DNA from: Exophiala sp. HKRS030
Lineage: Eukaryota > Ascomycota > Eurotiomycetes > Chaetothyriales > Herpotrichiellaceae
Length of the DNA stretch: 64,000 nt
NCBI GenBank assembly: GCA_023897205.1
Contig: JAHWDD010000002.1
Span: forward strand, 3,844,001-3,908,000
Reading direction: 5' to 3'
Translations under genes and position numbers: made by a program
Shown here: piece after piece, positions 10,694 through 23,254 of the stretch
Position numbering within the stretch: the stretch's first letter is position 1
How the letters are laid out: each line of letters starts with the position of its first letter
Notes under the pieces: model-generated
What the model was told of the DNA's origin: nothing
The model's database searches: none
Seen by the model: only the letters and a program-made list of their open reading frames with translations

Positions 10694-11614
10694 TCATTTC
10701 GTCGTTCCCTTCAGAAACATATTCCTCACGCTTACTTGCCCACTCCCTCCGATCTTTCCGTCGAGATTCTTCGGCGCATACCTCGCCTCGGGCTGTCTTA
10801 TCCCCTTCTCAACGCTATCAAGCACCCATCGCGCAGTGACATATTTGATCCCTTTGCCCCGCACGAGTGTTGCTTCCTTTTGTATCTTTCCCGAAGCAAG
10901 CCCACCCCCATAGTCGGCACCGATGATCACATGTGTGACGGTCCTACGCCCAAGCGCAATAGATGTGTTCCCACCATGCTGCGAGAAGAGTTGTTTGAGC
11001 CTGTGGTCCGAGATCAAGGGCGCCGTTGACCCATTGAGGTACATGTTGAGATTGCGGAAGATCTGTGGTGTTTGCAGGGACAACTCTTCAGTCTCTCCCT
11101 TGGGTGTTCGCCGCCTCGCCGTGGAGGAGGGAATGTCGCTCGGTACATCATCATCGTCATCTGCATAACCTTGAGATGGGTCCTCCAGGTGAGGTATTGG
11201 CGTCCGAAGTTTCTTCTGAGCCTGAACAGTATCTTCTTCCTCATGTCCTTCGTCTTCCACATTCCTGTCGGGTCGTTTTCTTCCACTGCTTCCCCAAAGC
11301 CCACGAATGTCTTGCCACCCTTGTTCTCTCAGTCCAGGGGCACCGGGTTCCCAGTCTCCATTCTCTTTTCTCCCATCTTTGCCAAAGTTTTCACTCCCTG
11401 CGCCGACGAGGTCGGACAGGTGCTGTTCGCCACCTCGTCCACTCGTGTCTCGAAACTGGTGACTGAGTTTGTATGACCGCGATTTACGCCATGAGGTGCT
11501 CCCCGAAAGTCGATTTTCCGCCCGTTGGTGCCCGGTGGAGGACGAGTTGAATGGGTCAAAGAATACTCGACTTGGTTGAGGGGCAGATGGTAGGTTGGGA
11601 TGAGATCCTCCCAT
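10694..11614 (-). CDS. BRCT domain-containing nuclear protein
   Basis: A single exon of 306 residues. The N-terminal half is polar, with a segment FDPFNSSSTGHQRAENRLSG that recurs in uncharacterised fungal BRCT proteins as far as I recall. The BRCT domain occupies about residues 185-280: an initial strand (FRNLNMYLNG), LKQLFSQHGGN, the VTHVIIG strand and the C-terminal helix with its conserved Trp (KYVTARWVLDSVEKG). BRCT domains bind phosphopeptides or DNA ends in the DNA-damage response. The layout is reminiscent of the Rev1 N-terminus but there is no polymerase domain. An in-frame stop lies four codons before the chosen ATG, supporting this start unless there is an upstream exon. An acidic linker (DDDDD) precedes the domain. 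The specific role is unknown. Confidence 0.85.
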   Translation of the reverse strand: MGGSHPNLPSAPQPSRVFFDPFNSSSTGHQRAENRLSGSTSWRKSRSYKLSHQFRDTSGRGGEQHLSDLVGAGSENFGKDGRKENGDWEPGAPGLREQGWQDIRGLWGSSGRKRPDRNVEDEGHEEEDTVQAQKKLRTPIPHLEDPSQGYADDDDDVPSDIPSSTARRRTPKGETEELSLQTPQIFRNLNMYLNGSTAPLISDHRLKQLFSQHGGNTSIALGRRTVTHVIIGADYGGGLASGKIQKEATLVRGKGIKYVTARWVLDSVEKGIRQPEARYAPKNLDGKIGGSGQVSVRNMFLKGTTK

Positions 11615-12255
11615 GTTTGTTCGTCAAGGTTGTGAGGGTTTCTGCCTCCTCGCCGCCATGAGGAAAGGACATTGAGAAAGTGCAAAGTGAAGCCGCCGAT
11701 GTGATGTTACAGGGTAAAGTTATGGTTCGCTCGGACCTGCCCAGGATCAATGGCATTACGGCAGGATCCAGAAGAGAACTGGGGACGGAGCAATCACTCT
11801 ACATTCTACTCGAACTGTGGGACGAGCATCGGATATGCCACCACTTTAACGCGCAGTCACGTGAGCACTCGGTTCCTCGCTGCTGTGTTCGTTTGGTTCG
11901 ACCTGAGAAAGGTGCCGTTCAGACAATGTTTGACAAGTTAAGGAGGTGAGTTTACCAGAGTAGTACCATCAAACACCAAATATACTGCTACAACTCTCCC
12001 AGCAGACTTGTCTGGGTATTCGTAGATACTGCGAAAGAATAGTGCAATTGAATATGCTGACGTCATCAAGGCACGACGCCCTGTCGAGACGCGTTTTTGG
12101 TCGCCCGAGGTACGGAGTAGAGTAGGTGCCTATGGCCACGACCACGACCCTCGTTATCAATCAACATTCATCGCTGACTCAAATCTTCAAACATCTAACA
12201 CAAGCATTGGTGTCGCACCTCCGGAACACCTTGGGAATATTGTAGGACCTTCAAC
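11615..12255. promoter_or_regulatory. Divergent promoter region, BRCT (-) / DUF2461 (+)
   Basis: 641 bp between the start codons of two divergent genes, so both promoters must lie here. It contains one exact TACGGAGTA at 12111-12119. No TATA box is obvious on either strand. Confidence 0.5.
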
Positions 12256-14734
12256 ATGCCTCCTCGGAAACCCAGGGATTCTGGGGCCACCCCAAGCTCC
12301 AGAACTTCCCACAAACGACACTTGTCCGACACACCTATTTCCGCAACGCCTGGCAGCAGAACCTCAAAAAGGCTCAAGGAGTCGGCATCCAAGACAAAGT
12401 CGACGCCGACCAAGAGTAAATACTTCGAGGAGACTGATGGCGATTCTGACCATGCTGGAGCACTGTCCCCCGAGGAAGCCGAGGACTCTGGTTATGAGGA
12501 CCACGACACATCGGCCGCAGAGGACGCCAGTGAAAGCGAACCTGAATCTGAGGATGCTTCAGACTCGGAGGAGGATCAACGAAAGCAACGGACAAAGCGA
12601 AAGACTAACAAGAGGCCCAGCGCTGGTGTCGGGTCGTCTGTTTCGCCGGCTCTCAAAAAGGACACTGAGCTCTGGAGGCCTGGAGTGTCGACCGGCCTCG
12701 GGCCAGGGAAGCAAGTGTTTATCGAAAAGCCGAAACCCAGAGGAGACGGGGGCATCAAATATGTGCCTGAGAGAATTCACCCCAACACAATGGCATTCTT
12801 GAAAGATCTCAAGAACAACAATGACCGAGAATGGCTCAAGAGTAAAGGATGCCTCCATTTTAAAAGGGTCTGTTCATGCTAACAACGATTGCCAGTGCAT
12901 GACCCCGATTACCGGCAATCATGGAAAGATTGGGAAAGCTTTGTAGAAACTTTGACGGAAAGGATTGCAGAAATTGACGAGACAATCCCTGAACTGCCCC
13001 CTAAGGACATTGTGAGGCTGACACGAACCCATTCCATGTCGCTTCCACTCACAAGTCTGTGCCAGGTCTTCAGAATATATCGAGATATTAGATTCTCATC
13101 TGATCCCACCCCTTACAAGGTACGACTGGTCGCGAAGCCTGTCTCTCTACGTGCCTTGTGTAATTGACATTGCTTCTAGCCACACTTTTCGGCAGCATGG
13201 TAATCTGAACTGGATCTGCGGGCTTGAATGAGGCAGATACTAATTTTTAAAGGTCTCGAACAGGACGAAAGGGCCCCTATGCATGCTACTACGTACAGAT
13301 CCAGCCTGGAGGGAGAAGCATCGTCGGTATGGCAATTAACCTGGATCACAAACTCGCGCTGACTTGCTGTCCTTGCAGGATCTGGACTCTGGCATCCAGA
13401 AGCACAGCCTTTGGCTCTCCTGAGGACTGACATAAATAATAAGCCTCACAAACTCAAGCGGATTCTGATGGACCCTCAAATGCGAAAGCAAATATTGGCG
13501 GGGGCGCCGAATGACGAGAAAAAGGTGTTGAAAGCTTTTGCGTCTCAGAATTCGGAAAATGCTTTGAAAACGAAGCCAAAGGTACGTCAACAGTCAGTTC
13601 AAAACTCCATATTCGCTTGCAACGTGGTGGCTGCAGTAGCGACTGGTCCACGAGGTCTGTGCATCCCTTGTACTCCGTTTCGCTGCACGGCGACTTCGGA
13701 TGCAGAGGCTGTGTTCTTCGGGGCCAGGCCTGGAAAACAGTGCTGTTGGGTCGCCTACGTAAAAACACAAATCTCGACGCCTGGACAATACTCTTAGAGG
13801 AGAGCAGAGGTTCCATTCGGGACGAGTAGAGCCACATGACCCTCAGAGCAGGGGTGTACCGCCAGAAAGGGAGCCTGCTCTAGCGAAGTTTTCCGAGTCA
13901 TCGCACCCCCTAGTCCAACCGGACCCAGCTCTCCCCGTCCGGAGGCGGTGGCGTCAGGTTGCATTTCACACGTGGAAGCACAGTCACCGAACTTACCGAA
14001 GGATCATCAATCGGGAAGAGTTAAGAGGCGGGCAGAAGTGCAGCGTACCCCTCCCAGCCGCGTTTCGGGCGGCTGATGGCTTTGCCCTCATACCTAACTG
14101 CGCAGCTCTCAGTACCAATCTCGTGAAAGAGGGTACTCTTGGCCCAGATTCTGTGGCCTTCATTCGCAAGTGTCCGGCTTGTCGAGCTTCGCTGACCATT
14201 GCTTTCTGCAGGGATACGAGGCAGACCATCCTAACATAGAATTGCTTCGCTTGCGTAATTTCACGCTCGGCAAGTCAATACCAGACGAAAAGATCACTGG
14301 GGAACAAGGGTTGCAAACAATCCTCGACTTGATTGGAGTGCTGGAACCATTTGTGAGCCCACCCTCAATTCCTCATTCGTCTTCGTCCAGAAATTCCCGC
14401 AGGTCACCAGGAGGGTGGCTTCCGTCTCCATCAAAGACTGAATAGACATGGAACACGGTTCCCTCCTTTGTCGGGAAGCGCCCCATTTATGACCCGGGCC
14501 AGCTGAGCCGGTGGTTCGACTTTGCGACAAAAATGACCCGGAATAGGTTCTAGGCGGCGTTTCTGGACGAGCAGAATGTCCCCCACCATGATCATCTCTG
14601 CAGGCCTATTTCAGGAGACTTTTCCATGACTGGTGACGGTGCTTTGGCTTACATTCTCTCGACAGGTCACATATCTCAATAGTGTTGTCATGCCCGACAG
14701 CCATGATACAGGCAGCGATGGTACAGATGAGTGA
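12256..14734 (+). CDS. DUF2461 (TIGR02453) family protein with acidic N-terminal extension
   Basis: Eight exons: 12256-12841, 12896-13011, 13066-13119, 13180-13199, 13253-13326, 13379-13581, 14212-14352 and 14666-14734, giving 420 residues. The frame is kept through all seven introns. Residues 1-150 are a basic/acidic, Ser-rich, likely nuclear disordered tail with nuclear-localisation-like basic runs. The DUF2461 domain follows (about 165-405): HPNTMAFLKDL, NNDREWLKMHDPDY, FRIYRDIRFSSDPTPYK, SRTGRKGPYACYYVQIQPGG, GLWHP, ENALKTKPKGY, LLRLRNFTLG. The family occurs in bacteria and fungi with no established biochemical role. Two introns are unusually long (630 nt at 13582-14211; 313 nt at 14353-14665) beside five of 52-60 nt. 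Exon 4 is a 20-nt micro-exon. Confidence 0.9.
13582..14211 (+). other. Unusually long (630 nt) intron of the DUF2461 gene
   Basis: Bounded by GTACGT and TTTCTGCAG, it joins ...KTKPK to GYEAD..., the contiguous sequence expected in the family, so the boundaries are well constrained. It has frequent stops in all frames. Its size, about twelve times the gene's short introns, suggests an inserted sequence or an embedded RNA, but I found no clear terminal repeats. Confidence 0.75.
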
Positions 14735-17700
14735 CAGGGCGATATATCGACTCGATGATGTAGCATTACTGCGAGGCTCACCTTGACCCCAAAAAGAGAT
14801 GGGTGTCCGTTTGGGGAATATGTACTGTAGGTGAGGAGGGTGTATCCTTGAGCACAGGCAGGCTCGTGCTGAAGTACTATATTGGCAGTCCTCCGGTGCA
14901 GGGCGCACGTTCCAGCTCCACACCTCCTTGTACTTGTACTGTTTGTACATGGCTGGTGGAGCAAGAGAAATATGTTGTACGCACGATGCTGGATTCAGGA
15001 GGTTGCTCCGTGCTTTAGCACTGTCGTCAATGATGTCAATTGTGAAGAATGTCTGCATTGGAGTGTTGTTGCAACGCCAAGGTACCTAGAAGTGAGAATC
15101 TCTGTTAGCGATTGACAGCGTGATGGTAAATCTGGTCTACTGTACTGCTAGTGAAAGTGACATCTATCAATGGCCACACCGATGCGGTTCTTGTCGGGCG
15201 TCAACAAGGAATGCACATGCGGAACGCAACCAATGATTGTCAGTAGCGCACTTTGCACAATATACGAGTAAGAGTAGCACAGCTCGTGTCATATCAGCAG
15301 AAAATGTACCGAGTCAGCAGCTCCAAAGGACAAAATTCACCACACCAATAACAGGGATACTATTAGTGCACCAGTCCCCCAACCATATGATGACTGTCCC
15401 CTCGCTCCCCCAGGCGGTGTGAGCGGGTGAGCGGCGAGCGGTGAGCATTAAGCAAGCCCACCAACAAAAGGATCGTTCTCTCTGCCCTGGTCTCGCGGGG
15501 CGGTTCCGCCCTTGCATCTTGCACTGTACATCCCTGAAGGTACCTTACTGTCCATCATCTGCAGATGCTCACCACACTCCCTTTCTCCTACATTAGCTTG
15601 ACATGAACGAGTTGTCATGTGACATATGCTGATAGGCTGACAAAAGTGGCCGTGATTTTCATTCGAATTGGACTAGTGCCTGGCCGAACCGAGCCGCCTC
15701 CAGGGAGCCCAGGGAGGTTTTGTTCTTGAAAGCAAGGGACAGACTAGGTATGCACGGAGTACCTGTAGGGAGTACCATCTACACAATTCTGAACGAATTC
15801 AATACGTCAAAGAACTCCCAGTATTGACAAATTGGATTCGAAGGGAACTCTTAACCCAGCAAGGGACATGCAGTAAGCAACAGACTGAGCATCTCCGTTG
15901 GCTCGAATGATCTTCATTTGACTGGGATTTACAAGAGCGTGCCTCAGCTAATCATTACGGGGTGCAGTTTGGTCCAGCGCGTTGAGACTTCGAGGGGGAT
16001 GATCACTGCTGTAGCCCTTGAGGTCAGCTGGGCCAACTTCAAAGGCTACTGTATCATCAACTGCACGAAATCGAAGCGCCGGCGCCGGCCCGCTGGAGAT
16101 GCGATCCGATTGATGTTCCACAGACCGCCCAAACTGTCCCGCCAGGGTGCCTTGCTGTGACACCCGTCGCCTCGCCCCCAAGTGCCAATGGCGGTGCCTC
16201 CAAACCCTGCGAGCAGCCCGAACAGGGCGCACTACACTTCCAACTCGACGACAGCAGGAAGTCTACCGCCCCACCTGCAAACACTCTCATGAACACCTTG
16301 GGTTTCGTAAAGCGATAGGGCACACCCTCATGGCGAAAGCCACATTCTTTGGCCAGTAAAAGCGCAGGAAAGACATGGCATGATTGAGGATGGGTCAACT
16401 CTGTACTGTAGGCAGCCGATGTTGTACACACCATCTCAACATTTTGGCTACCGTTTCTCCGTGCATAGCCGACAGGTGTCGAAGGGGCGCTTCGCCCTGG
16501 ACGCATGAACGACGTGCACGCCTTTTCTCAGACTCTTGACCGCCGTTGCTGCTACGGGTGCAACCATCAAGCATGTGGCTTGTACCAAAGATCGTCCGTC
16601 TCATGCCCTCAAACTAGATGACATTCTGCCACATTGCAGTGGGCTAATGCGTAGACACGCGCCGGCTAACCTTGTCCTACATTGCCATCGCTGGCTGGCC
16701 TCAGGAAGGCGATCATGACTCAAATGTCCAACTTACTGTGAGTTTGTCGGCGCTCCTTGCGGGACTAGCGGGACTGGAGAGACGAGAAATGCAAGGAGGA
16801 CTGCTGGTGTGATGCTGCAAAGGGGAGATTTCCTAGGCGGGCGATGGCCCAGCGGGCTTGCGGCTAGAGCCGACCCTCACCCTCGCCTGCGCGGTGGGAG
16901 GCACTGCCTCGTCAATTTCTCCCTTGGGCTAGCTTCACAGCCAGAGGCCCTCCGCGATCCTTTAATCAACACCTAACGACGAACCTGCCAGCCGCCAGCG
17001 GGCCGTCTCCAAGCCAAATTCAAGAGAACACCGACTTGTGCTACCATATCACACCTTGGCTACACCCAGTGCACCAAGAGGTTTCCAGCAGTGATGCACA
17101 ATAGACCCTTCAAGCACCCGACACTCGCAAGTTGAGTTTGAAGGCATGCGATTGAATGGGGGAACCGAGGATTACGCGGCATCCTCTGACCGGTCCTTCA
17201 GTGATCAGACGCAAGCTCGCAGAGAGGAGACTAGGATCACTGCTTGCAAGGGACAATCCCGCATCCGCCCGTCCAATCCCACAACATTTGCAGACAGTTG
17301 CAGATGAACCCCTCCTCTCAACACAACCAGCTCTTAAGGCGGGTCTAAGTGGCAGCTGGTCGACTGGGGTATGAGATATCGCAGCTCTCGAGCGGCTACA
17401 TCCATGCATGCATATGCAAGAGTCGACAGCGGCCTGATGGTCAAGTGACAATGATGCGTGGTTACATGGAGTCGGGCCACTGGACTTGGACATCATTCGC
17501 GTGAAGCGCGCTACTCTTCGCCGTTTATTATTGCAGTGTTTGGGGATTTGAGTCAAATGGCGCAGCCTTCTAACCTCATCTCGGCACACCGCCAATTGCA
17601 TCCTGAGGCGCCCACCTTACAGTGCAGATTGTATTAACTAGTCCATTGCGGCCCAAGCCAGTCTAGTTGAGGAAGCGGCTAGAATGATCAAGGCTGGGTC

Positions 17701-20700
17701 GGGGCACAATCTACAAGTGACAAGGTGCGAGTGATATCTGGTTTGTCCTACGTCGAAAGAGGTAGGTCACAAGTGAACGGAGCCGGCGCTGAAAGGCAAG
17801 CGACAAAATTGCCTTTCTGAGGGATGGTGCAAGCTGACACGACACACACTTTCATCGTTGCCGGCAGCCCCTACGGAAAGAGAATCTGCCCATTCGATGT
17901 GGGTGGCCTTCTGGGCCAATACTCGCACACCTTTGAGGAGCCGAGAAGTCATGACGACTGCCATTGAGTTTCAAAGTACCTCAAAGCTCGACCCGCATCA
18001 AAGCCTTCATCGCATTCGCAATCCATCCCAATGAGAGTGTGAGGTTCCGTACGAGTACAGTTTTGCTGATGGGCTTCTCCACGGGCGCGAAGCCGGCCGT
18101 TGTCGGCTAGCAAGACAGACTTTGTAAGTGAGAGGGATCAGCAGTGCTAGATGATAGTCGCCCATACTTCGTGGATTTTTTGCGCGCGAAGGTTACAGAC
18201 CAACTGACATTTGGGTTCCCCGATACTGTTTCGGGTGACCCAAGAGACTGGCGCCGCCTATTATCTCGCTTGGGCCAGCATGGAAGACGGCGTGGAATCT
18301 CGATCCGTAATATGGAGCCAGCAAAGAAAACCCCGTCACGCGTCTTCTCGTCGGCCACTGGAGACTTCTGCCAGACCGTAAGGCCCTGCGGAGCCCGGCC
18401 CAGCGTGCATGATGCGTGCAGAAATGGAGAGGGTACTTCGTCTGGTGGCCCATCATTACCCCCTAACTGCCTGACCTACGATGCCTTAGTACTTGCATAT
18501 CCAGGATATGCATGCTGCACGTTCTGAAAGGGCCGCTCCTCCCTCCTTCCCTGCCCTTCAGAAGCGAACTCAAACCACCTACCTATCGTTTGATTTTGCA
18601 TCCATGAACTCCAGTAGGAAACGATATCCTCGGTGTTATTCGTCTCTGGTGAGAGTGTCTTTTTGTGAGGCGTCGACAAAACGCCGACCGCTGAATTATA
18701 GGCGAGATCCGCATCTTTCGTACAGAAACTACGAATGTAAGTGTAGAAACCACCGAACCAGGGTGTACCTAGTACTATATGGTACAATAATGCCTACCTA
18801 TCTAATCTGTGGTAGTCAGTCTGCTAGCGATGACCCCCGTATCCTGTCCGCTGACTGCATAAGAAGAGGATATTGTCTCATTTACTCCGTATCGTAGCCA
18901 GGATTGTCCTCGTAGCAGTTAACCGAAGCAAAACAACCATCAACAACCTCACGGCAATTTTGCGGGCACTCAACATTCTTCTCAACACGGCCTACTCGGT
19001 AGCAAGGAAGGTAGATCCTTTGGCGGAGCAGGTTTATGCGATCTGCAAAAAGTGTGCTTGTAACTCTGGAACCAGCATTGTCCGCCACAAGAGCACTCAT
19101 CTCCGGACGAACAGACATTTTCTTCTCAAAGCCCGGAGCACGACTGGCTTTCTGGTTGTCCTAAAGGGAAGTTACACGAACAGCAAGACGTCGAGAAAAA
19201 TTGATGCGAACCAATAGAGCGACTGAAGCTGGTATTATTGCGACCGCATGCTCCGTATACGACCTGAATTTACCCCTCAGCGTCTTGTTAGGTGAGACTA
19301 GCGACTGCCAGCACCGGCCAATTATCGATTGTAGAAGCAGCCGCCGCGAACACGGGCGTCCCGCCTTCTTCAGCACGCACTTGCACTGCATCAGGGATCC
19401 AGCATAGGGACGAACCTAGTGCGTTGCCATCCAGACGGTACCCTACGCAGTGGAGGACACGGCAATGCGCCTCGCACGTTGGCGACGGAGAGCGACCGAA
19501 GTGAGCTGAGAAGCCATTGAGCTGCTGCTCGTTACTCGAATCCCACTCGTACAGTACAACATCTTGCCTTCGGGGCCCCAGGGCACGCACTCGTACACAA
19601 ATCTTCCCACCATATCCTGGACAACTGCAGCGTTCCAGCTCCGACCCTCACTGACATCCGGAACCCCTCGTCCTCTGAACCTGCTTCCACGCCCAGCATC
19701 CGCCCTTGCGCCCTCGCCTGGTCCCGAAGTGGACCCTGCGCGCTTTGTATCTGCCAGCTTACCTGCCAGCACCGACACAGCTTCCAATTATTCTCTGCCG
19801 TTCCCGTTACGGACACACCCTCCTTCTCGACGCCCGGATCCAATTGTCGTACTGCATTGGTCTGTGGACCGCCGGATCAGAAGGTGCCAAAGCGTCCTCC
19901 TTTTGACTTCCCATCTTGGCTTGCGACCTACTCTACGGCTTCAGCTGCCAGGCGTACATCTAGCAGCTAGTGTCGCTGTCAGAGATAAAGTATCAATCGT
20001 GCCACAAGGGGGTCCCCTTTGCCATTTTCGCCAGATTCGTCGCCGAATTTTCCAGATCAAGAGGGAAAGAGGGGCAGAAAGACAAATCATCGTTGCACAG
20101 GGCGCGATCCATGCCGAACACAAGCCGGGGTTGACAAGTGACACATCCGCAGCACAAGGGCAGGGAAAGGGAGAGATTTCCGTAAGAGTACCTCGTCGCT
20201 GTACGAGGTACCAGCAGCTACCGACGAGTACAAGCCAAGTATTCATCAAACCTCGAGGAGAGGAGAGAGCATCAGTCCGGTCAAGGCAAGCTGCGTCTCT
20301 AGCCAGGCACCCTCAACGCGCCCTCTCTCCCCCTCTTTTCTGAACGTGTTCTTTCGGGGCATTCACCTCAGCCCAGAAGTAACGACCACTAGTGAGCCTA
20401 AGCAGGTGCCACTCAAGTCATTGATTTTTCGGTGGAGCAGATTTTAGTGGCTAGAGTGGGAATCATTTTTGCGGCATCCCGGGGCCACACACTTTTCGCC
20501 AGCGCTGGCCCACGCCTAGTTTTTGGCTCTATCCGCCTATCGAAAATTTTAGGCTCATCACAAGGACAATCATCACCATCACCATCACCACCCTCAACAC
20601 CACCATTATTCAATCGCTTCGCGCAAGACACACCAGACCAGCAATTTCCTGTCTCTCCTCCGTGCCCAGTGCGCGCCGCTATTAGCAGTAGTCTTGGTTG

Positions 20701-21784
20701 GGACGAGCACAGACTTGCTACGCTACGGTGGTCGCAGCAGAGGTCACATCATCGCCTCCGCTGTGCCGTGCCGCTTTGGCAGTGCAGATAAACCCCTTGC
20801 TTAGGCACACGCCTGCTTGCGCTACCGCCCTCCCTTCCCGACTCGCCGGGAAAGCCCTACTGTGCAGTACGAGCTATTATTCGTAGCATTCTGACGAAGG
20901 ACTCGCACTCCCTCCAACGCGTTTAGCCTTTCCAGAAGACGGCTGCCGACGTACAGCAGCTTTTCGCCAACAGCCTAGCGTCCCCCCTCTCGGTCAGAGG
21001 ACCCAAAGTTTCCCACAGGCTACCGGGGACACCTAGGGTCCCCTCCTTGGACACTCCCTGGCCCTCCCTGGCCCTCCCTGGCCTCCCTGGACGGTGCCTG
21101 AGGCGACCCAGCAGCCTATAAGCCGCGCCGGACACCTTGCCACGCAGCTTAACAATCCACCCGCCGCCTTTCATCACACCTCCAATCATCCCTCCTCGAC
21201 CGCTTCTCCTTCCCATCATCGTCATCCTTCAGCTTGTCACTTTCTCACCGACCCGTCCACTCTCACCTCGACTTCTCACCTCTTCTCACGCACGCACCGC
21301 ATCTTCAAGACCACCGCTACCGCTCCTCCCTCGCCCTTCCTCCTCCCTCACCACCACCACCACCACCAAGACGGCTCTTCAGCCAACCTCTCCCCTCCCG
21401 TCATCCGCCCTCCCACGAACACCTGATCATCTCTCCTGCCAGGGCCGCGACTTGGGACCAAAACTTTTTCGCCCTTTCAGCAAATAATATCTGGGGGTCG
21501 ATCGCCTCGCACGCTCCCTAGCAGCACTCTCTTCTTCCTCACCTTTTGTTTCCTTGCCGTGCAGTGCTTGCGACTGCGCGTCTCTCCTCTGCTGTCGACC
21601 TCAAGCTGGTTCTGCGGTCGATATCCCTTCGAACCTTTCCTTGCGAAACGCTCTGGGAGCCGACTCTTTCACCCCACGCCTCGACGGTCCTTTCTTTGCC
21701 GGTTTTCGTTAGCCTCGGTTCCTTCCTGGCCTTGTGTAACCTTTCCTTTGGGATTCTTCTATTCACCCATCACCATCGTTGATC
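14735..21784. other. 7-kb gene-free region upstream of the Zn(II)2Cys6 gene
   Basis: No supportable gene. Open frames of up to ~260 codons occur on both strands, but they lack conserved motifs, and the longest (19564-20343, +) contains no ATG. Base composition is near 50% GC, not strongly AT-rich, so massive RIP is not evident. An exact TACTCCGTA lies at 18883-18891. The last ~700 bp (21100-21784) is strongly CT-rich on the plus strand, typical of a fungal promoter and long 5' leader. The region probably contains distal regulatory sequence for the downstream regulator, or non-coding transcripts. Confidence 0.5.
21054..21090 (+). repeat. Short tandem repeat, CTCCCTGGCC units
   Basis: About 3.5 imperfect copies of a 10-nt unit lie at the upstream edge of the pyrimidine-rich leader of the Zn(II)2Cys6 gene. 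Confidence 0.75.
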
Positions 21785-23254
21785 ATGGCGCAAATGGCCG
21801 ATCCCAGGGATGCCCAACGTCCTCAGTACCCCCCTCCGGACGACCCGAGTCAAGGTAGTTATTACGCCGCGCAGTCTCCCTCGAGACCGCCGGTGAGGGA
21901 CGACCGCAGCTCGTATCCTCCGCCAGACCCAGCGCGTCCAGGCCAGTATCCGGATCCAAGAGCCGCACATTCATATCCTCCTCCTCAGTCGTGGGCGCCT
22001 CAGCATGCTGCGTATCCGCCTCCTTCTCACTATCCGGTAAGTCGAGATCGATCAGAACGGGGCACCAAACACACCGCTAACGTTGTCAAGGATCCTCAAC
22101 ATCAAGGTTATGGCTATCCGCCCAGGTCTGATGTCGGACAGCCGCCTCAGCCAATGCACCCCGACGCCTATCGCCTTCCCCCTCCATATCCTCCCCCAGG
22201 CTATTATCCTCCGCAGCACTATGCTCCGCCACCACCTCCCGCAGCGGCGGCACCGCGGCAACGTACCGCGATAGCCTGCAAATATTGCCGAAAGAGAAAG
22301 GTGAGCATTCCAGGGACGACGATGTGAAAAGTATGACCGGCTAACGGAGGATAGATTCGCTGCTCAGGCTACGATAGCTCACCCGATGGCCGCTGTCAGA
22401 ATTGCGTGCGCTTCAATCAGCAATGTCTGTTCCACCCGGTGTCCTCACAAGCCGCCTTTGTACCTGCCAACGCCGTCTACGGACCCAATGCTGCTCGCGC
22501 GCCTGTGGCCGGCTCCGCGGACGCCCGTAATGGACACTATCCCCGTGAAGGAGAGCAACCAATGCTGTATGGTGCCCACGGACAACCCCTAGGACCTGCC
22601 GGACCTCATGGACAACCCACGTACAATTATCCTCCACCTCAATCCCATGGATATCCTCCTCCGCAGCCCTACTCCTCCTACCCTCCTCCCGGCATGGCTC
22701 CCTACCCCCCGGCTGGATCCCCGTATGACCCTCAGGGGCAGGCTCAACCGGCCCAACATGATGATCGTGTCAGTCATAAGCGTCCCCCTCCTGATGATGA
22801 CCCGCATAACGAGAACACTCATTCGTCTCAGTCTCCTCATCCCAACTCTCGTCCTCGTCATAGCACATATGATTCTCGTGCCAACAGCAGCGGTAGCTAC
22901 GAGTATGCTCCCAACAGTGGTGCCCCGACGTCACCTGCTACCTCCAACATGAGCTATCAATCTCACCCTCAGCCGCAAACTCATTACGCCAACGGCACCC
23001 AGTCTCAAAAGGGCACAGGTTCACCGTCACAGGGGTTGACGCCACAATCAGCACATAGTTTCAACTCGCCTCATCATGCACCAGTTCACGATGACGGTAG
23101 AACTCCGCCACCAGGTCAGTCTAACAGTTTGGTTAACAACCGGAGCATGAAGGTGCACGATATGCTTGGCAACCCTTCGGCGGCAGGAGTGCCTCCTGAA
23201 CAACGGGCCAGAAACGACAATGAAATGCTGAGCAAACTCGACGGCAAGAAGTAA
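21785..23254 (+). CDS. Zn(II)2Cys6 transcription factor, Pro/Tyr-rich
   Basis: Three exons (21785-22036, 22091-22300, 22355-23254) encode 453 residues. A Pro/Tyr/Gln-rich N-terminus (~140 residues with repeated YPPP) precedes a binuclear cluster with spacing C-x2-C-x6-C-x10-C-x2-C-x6-C (C147, C150, C157, C168, C171, C178). The C-x10-C loop is longer than in Gal4. Intron 2 interrupts the cluster after CRKRK. The C-terminus is low complexity, rich in Ser, Pro, His and Gln, ending in a short conserved-looking segment (SMKVHDMLG). The middle homology region of Gal4-type factors is absent. Intron 1 (54 nt) is in frame and stop-free. Target genes are unknown; the very long upstream region suggests complex control. 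The stop could be bypassed if GTAAGC at 23251 is a donor, but no convincing further exon was seen. Confidence 0.88.

Noticed and set aside
17110..17601. Minus-strand frame of 163 codons in the 7-kb gap
   Set aside because: Cys/Arg/Ser-rich without motifs or partner exons; consistent with chance at ~50% GC.
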